The notes beneath the pieces were generated by a model. It saw only the letters and a list, made by a program, of their open reading frames with translations, searched no databases and was not told where the DNA came from. Positions 6,318-7,048 of a DNA stretch of 7,048 nucleotides are shown here, piece by piece (within the stretch, counting starts at the first letter, position 1; each line of letters opens with the position of its first letter). The position numbers and the translations under genes were made by a program. Source of the DNA: Elusimicrobiota bacterium (GTDB taxonomy: Bacteria > Elusimicrobiota > Endomicrobiia > Endomicrobiales > Endomicrobiaceae); assembly GCA_031256695.1 (NCBI GenBank), contig JAIRQB010000111.1, positions 1 to 7,048 on the forward strand, read 5' to 3'.

Positions 6318-6376
6318 TTTCTTTTCTCTTTTCAAAAGCAAAAGGCAAAAAGGTGAACACCTTATAACAAAAATGG

Positions 6377-6396
6377 ATTCCGTCTTGCGACGGAAT
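6377..6396. repeat. Simple 8-bp-stem palindrome
   Basis: ATTCCGTC (6377-6384), loop TTGC, GACGGAAT (6389-6396) forms a perfect hairpin within a TGGATTCC...GGAATGACA setting. This is a style of short dispersed intergenic palindrome seen in many bacterial chromosomes. No T-run follows, so it is not a typical terminator. Confidence 0.75.
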
Positions 6397-6423
6397 GACA
6401 CCCGAGATTTGCCTTTGCCGTTA

Positions 6424-6439
6424 ACTAAAACATCGGCAA
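6424..6439 (+). repeat. 16-bp direct repeat, left copy, flanking a palindrome
   Basis: ACTAAAACATCGGCAA here is identical to 6540-6555. The two copies are 116 bp apart and flank the nested palindrome at 6454-6531, like a target duplication or a repeat boundary. Confidence 0.85.
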
Positions 6440-6453
6440 CTCCCCAGTGTGTC

Positions 6454-6531
6454 ACTCCCGAGTTGCAAAATAGTATGCAAGGCAACTGGAGTTGCTATCT
6501 GTAATTAGGGGCAACTCAAGAAGGCGGGAGT
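6454..6531. repeat. Nested palindromic element with AGTTGC/GCAACT arms
   Basis: The outer arm is ACTCCCG (6454-6460) with CGGGAGT (6525-6531). Next, AGTTGC (6461-6466) pairs with GCAACT (6511-6516). The centre is a perfect hairpin, GCAACT-GG-AGTTGC (6482-6495). Because the same 6-mers recur, alternative pairings (6461-6466 with 6482-6487; 6490-6495 with 6511-6516) could form two separate hairpins. A further GCAACT lies outside at 6436-6441. Confidence 0.7.
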
Positions 6532-6539
6532 CCATTTTC

Positions 6540-6555
6540 ACTAAAACATCGGCAA
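6540..6555 (+). repeat. 16-bp direct repeat, right copy
   Basis: Exact second copy of 6424-6439, directly abutting the tandem 26-bp repeat that begins at 6555. Confidence 0.85.
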
Positions 6556-6605
6556 GCCGAGACCAAGTATTAAACTCGGCAGCCGAGACCAAGTATTAAA
6601 CTCGG
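6555..6605. repeat. Two tandem copies of a 26-bp unit with internal dyad
   Basis: Two identical 25-bp copies (6555-6579 and 6581-6605), period 26. Each starts AGCCGAGACC and ends TTAAACTCGG, so CCGAG and CTCGG can form a 5-bp stem inside each unit. Two copies are too few and too close for a CRISPR array. They could be protein-binding iterons or a slippage product. Confidence 0.85.
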
Positions 6606-6608
6606 TAA

Positions 6609-6623
6609 GCCAACGAAGTTGGC
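6609..6623. repeat. Short perfect hairpin
   Basis: GCCAAC (6609-6614), loop GAA, GTTGGC (6618-6623). It is followed by CAGCCGACACCG rather than a T-run, so a terminator is not supported. It continues the series of GCC/GGC dyads begun by the tandem repeat. Confidence 0.7.
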
Positions 6624-6634
6624 AGCCGACACCG

Positions 6635-6774
6635 AAACTTTTAACTTATCAAAGGAATAAACAATGGATTTAAACGAATGATTTATCTCGGAAACGTCAC
6701 CAGGGGGACGAAATATATTCCGCCCCCCCGTAACATAAGACGTGGCGAATGCCTCGTCCGAGTGTTAAAAGTTT
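6635..6774. repeat. 11-bp inverted repeats enclosing a 140-bp segment
   Basis: AAACTTTTAAC (6635-6645) is the exact reverse complement of GTTAAAAGTTT (6764-6774). They enclose a possible short start (AAAGGA, then ATG at 6664) and the nested palindrome at 6687-6762. The arrangement could be the ends of a small non-autonomous element or an extended regulatory dyad. Confidence 0.55.
6687..6762. repeat. Nested palindromic element with GGGGG/CCCCC core
   Basis: The outer arm is CTCGGA (6687-6692) with TCCGAG (6757-6762), and the middle arm ACGTC (6694-6698) with GACGT (6739-6743). The core pairs GGGGG (6703-6707) with CCCCC, and GAA with TTC around an ATATA loop. At 76 bp it has the same size and three-arm design as the element at 31-102. 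A 42-codon frame (ATG 6678 to TAA 6804-6806) spans it but looks like palindrome-derived sequence. Confidence 0.65.
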
Positions 6775-6838
6775 ATCAGAGAAGTCTGACAAAGTCAAAA
6801 ATCTAATAAAAGCATTATTAGGCGACAGATATATTTAA
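6749..6838 (+). pseudogene. Short frame, probable 5' segment of a frameshifted unknown gene
   Basis: ATG 6749 opens 29 codons ending ...SEKSDKVKNLIKALLGDRYI at TAA 6836-6838. Skipping one T at this stop (a +1 shift) puts ribosomes into the frame that reads AAG GAG TTC, continuing IFKEFLNFVV-like residues across the circular join to the stop at 235-237. The two segments together look like one helical protein of roughly 130 residues broken by one frameshift and interrupted by the palindrome at 31-102. A better-spaced start (AAAGGA then ATG 6664) begins MDLNE and then stops at TGA 6679-6681, suggesting further decay, perhaps caused by the palindrome at 6687-6762. An assembly indel or a programmed +1 shift could also explain it. 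Function unknown. Confidence 0.35.
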
Positions 6839-7048
6839 GGAGTTCTTAAATTTTGTAGTTAAAGAGTTTAGAGATGGGCGGAAAGTTTTATCAGATGAGA
6901 TTATTGATTTTAATGGGGGGAAAGATTTTAGTCTTTATAGTATGAAGGTAAATGAAAAAGCCCTCCCGGGGCTAGACGCCCCACTTACACAAAGTAAGCC
7001 TCACGTCTCCAATTTGCCACTGCGGGAGAGCGACATAAGAATACAAGA
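6822..7048 (+). pseudogene. Open frame running through the circular join (3' segment of the frameshifted gene)
   Basis: This frame has no stop from 6822 to the end of the window and, on the circle, to TAA 235-237: 114 codons. It lacks ATG, GTG or TTG before the ATG that corresponds to position 13, so it cannot start on its own in the 6822-6929 part. The residues look like ordinary protein (KEFRDGRKVLSDEIIDF). AAGGAG (6837-6842) sits inside a small dyad, TTTAAG and CTTAAA (6834-6839, 6845-6850), but no start codon in this frame follows it. Confidence 0.4.
6930..7048. repeat. Terminal direct repeat, right copy (circular join)
   Basis: Exact copy of 1-119, including the whole nested palindrome of 31-102 (here 6960-7031). 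It should be counted once in a circular representation. Confidence 0.93.

Larger units (their letters stand above)
6163..6748. other. Repeat- and palindrome-rich intergenic region without a supported gene
   Basis: About 590 bases with no convincing gene. A 96-codon frame from GTG 6214 to 6504 exists but is built from repeats and hairpins, so I reject it. The region holds copy B of the 69-bp repeat, two large nested palindromes (6243-6317, 6454-6531) plus part of a third (6687-6762), a simple hairpin (6377-6396), a 16-bp direct repeat pair, a 26-bp tandem repeat and a short hairpin (6609-6623). No T-run follows any hairpin closely enough to call an intrinsic terminator, and no promoter consensus was convincing. 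It could contain a replication origin, but no iterons or initiator gene are evident. Confidence 0.7.

Noticed and set aside
6214..6504. 96-codon + frame starting at GTG
   Set aside because: It is assembled from the 69-bp repeat, two palindromes and direct repeats. It has no Shine-Dalgarno sequence, and its start lies in a repeat whose other copy does not preserve the reading.
6555..6605. CRISPR array
   Set aside because: There are only two copies with a 1-base gap, no spacers and no cas gene.
6678..6806. 42-codon frame across the 6687-6762 palindrome
   Set aside because: Most of its residues are encoded by the palindrome arms, and it overlaps the better-looking 6749-6838 frame.
6786..6809. 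Possible promoter (CTGACA with an AT-rich TAATAA)
   Set aside because: The spacing is only about 12 bp, and it falls inside the plausible coding remnant.

Overview
The window looks like a complete small circular contig. Bases 1-119 recur exactly at 6930-7048, and an open reading frame runs across the join, so the implied circle is 6,929 bp. The overlap of exactly 119 bases equals a common de Bruijn assembler k-mer length. Circularity therefore means either a real circular element or a graph loop closed by a repeat. The gene content (phage portal and scaffold-type proteins, a radical SAM enzyme) suggests a phage or phage-derived element of an anaerobic bacterium. The sequence does not allow a phylum to be named.

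Layout, all genes on the + strand. (1) 6749 through the join to 237 holds a broken or frameshifted unknown gene interrupted by a GC-rich palindromic element. (2) 255-617 is an unknown 120-aa protein. (3) 708-2951 is a P22/T7-type portal protein, and 3009-4055 is the scaffold (capsid-assembly) protein usually found after it. These genes have purine-rich coding strands and prefer Leu TTA and Ile ATA. (4) Near 4000 the base composition changes abruptly. Downstream is a tight three-gene cassette: a 49-aa peptide with six cysteines (4130-4279), a radical SAM/SPASM enzyme (4292-5371), and an unrecognised, probably beta-rich 266-aa protein (5362-6162) overlapping the enzyme gene. (5) 6163-6748 has no convincing gene but is packed with palindromes, tandem repeats and direct repeats.

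The cassette has the shape of a ribosomally synthesised, post-translationally modified peptide (RiPP) pathway: Cys-rich precursor, SPASM maturase, accessory protein. It lies where a phage would normally carry its major capsid gene. No capsid, terminase, tail, integrase or replication gene is visible, so this is a satellite, a cargo-bearing remnant or an incomplete assembly rather than a self-sufficient phage.

A second theme is a set of four nested palindromes of about 72-78 bp with unrelated sequences but the same architecture (outer stem, usually an inner stem, terminal hairpin). One is inserted in frame inside an ORF, much like Rickettsia palindromic elements. Another appears to interrupt one copy of a 69-bp repeat whose other copy lacks it. 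No tRNA, rRNA, CRISPR array or convincing sigma-70 promoter was found.
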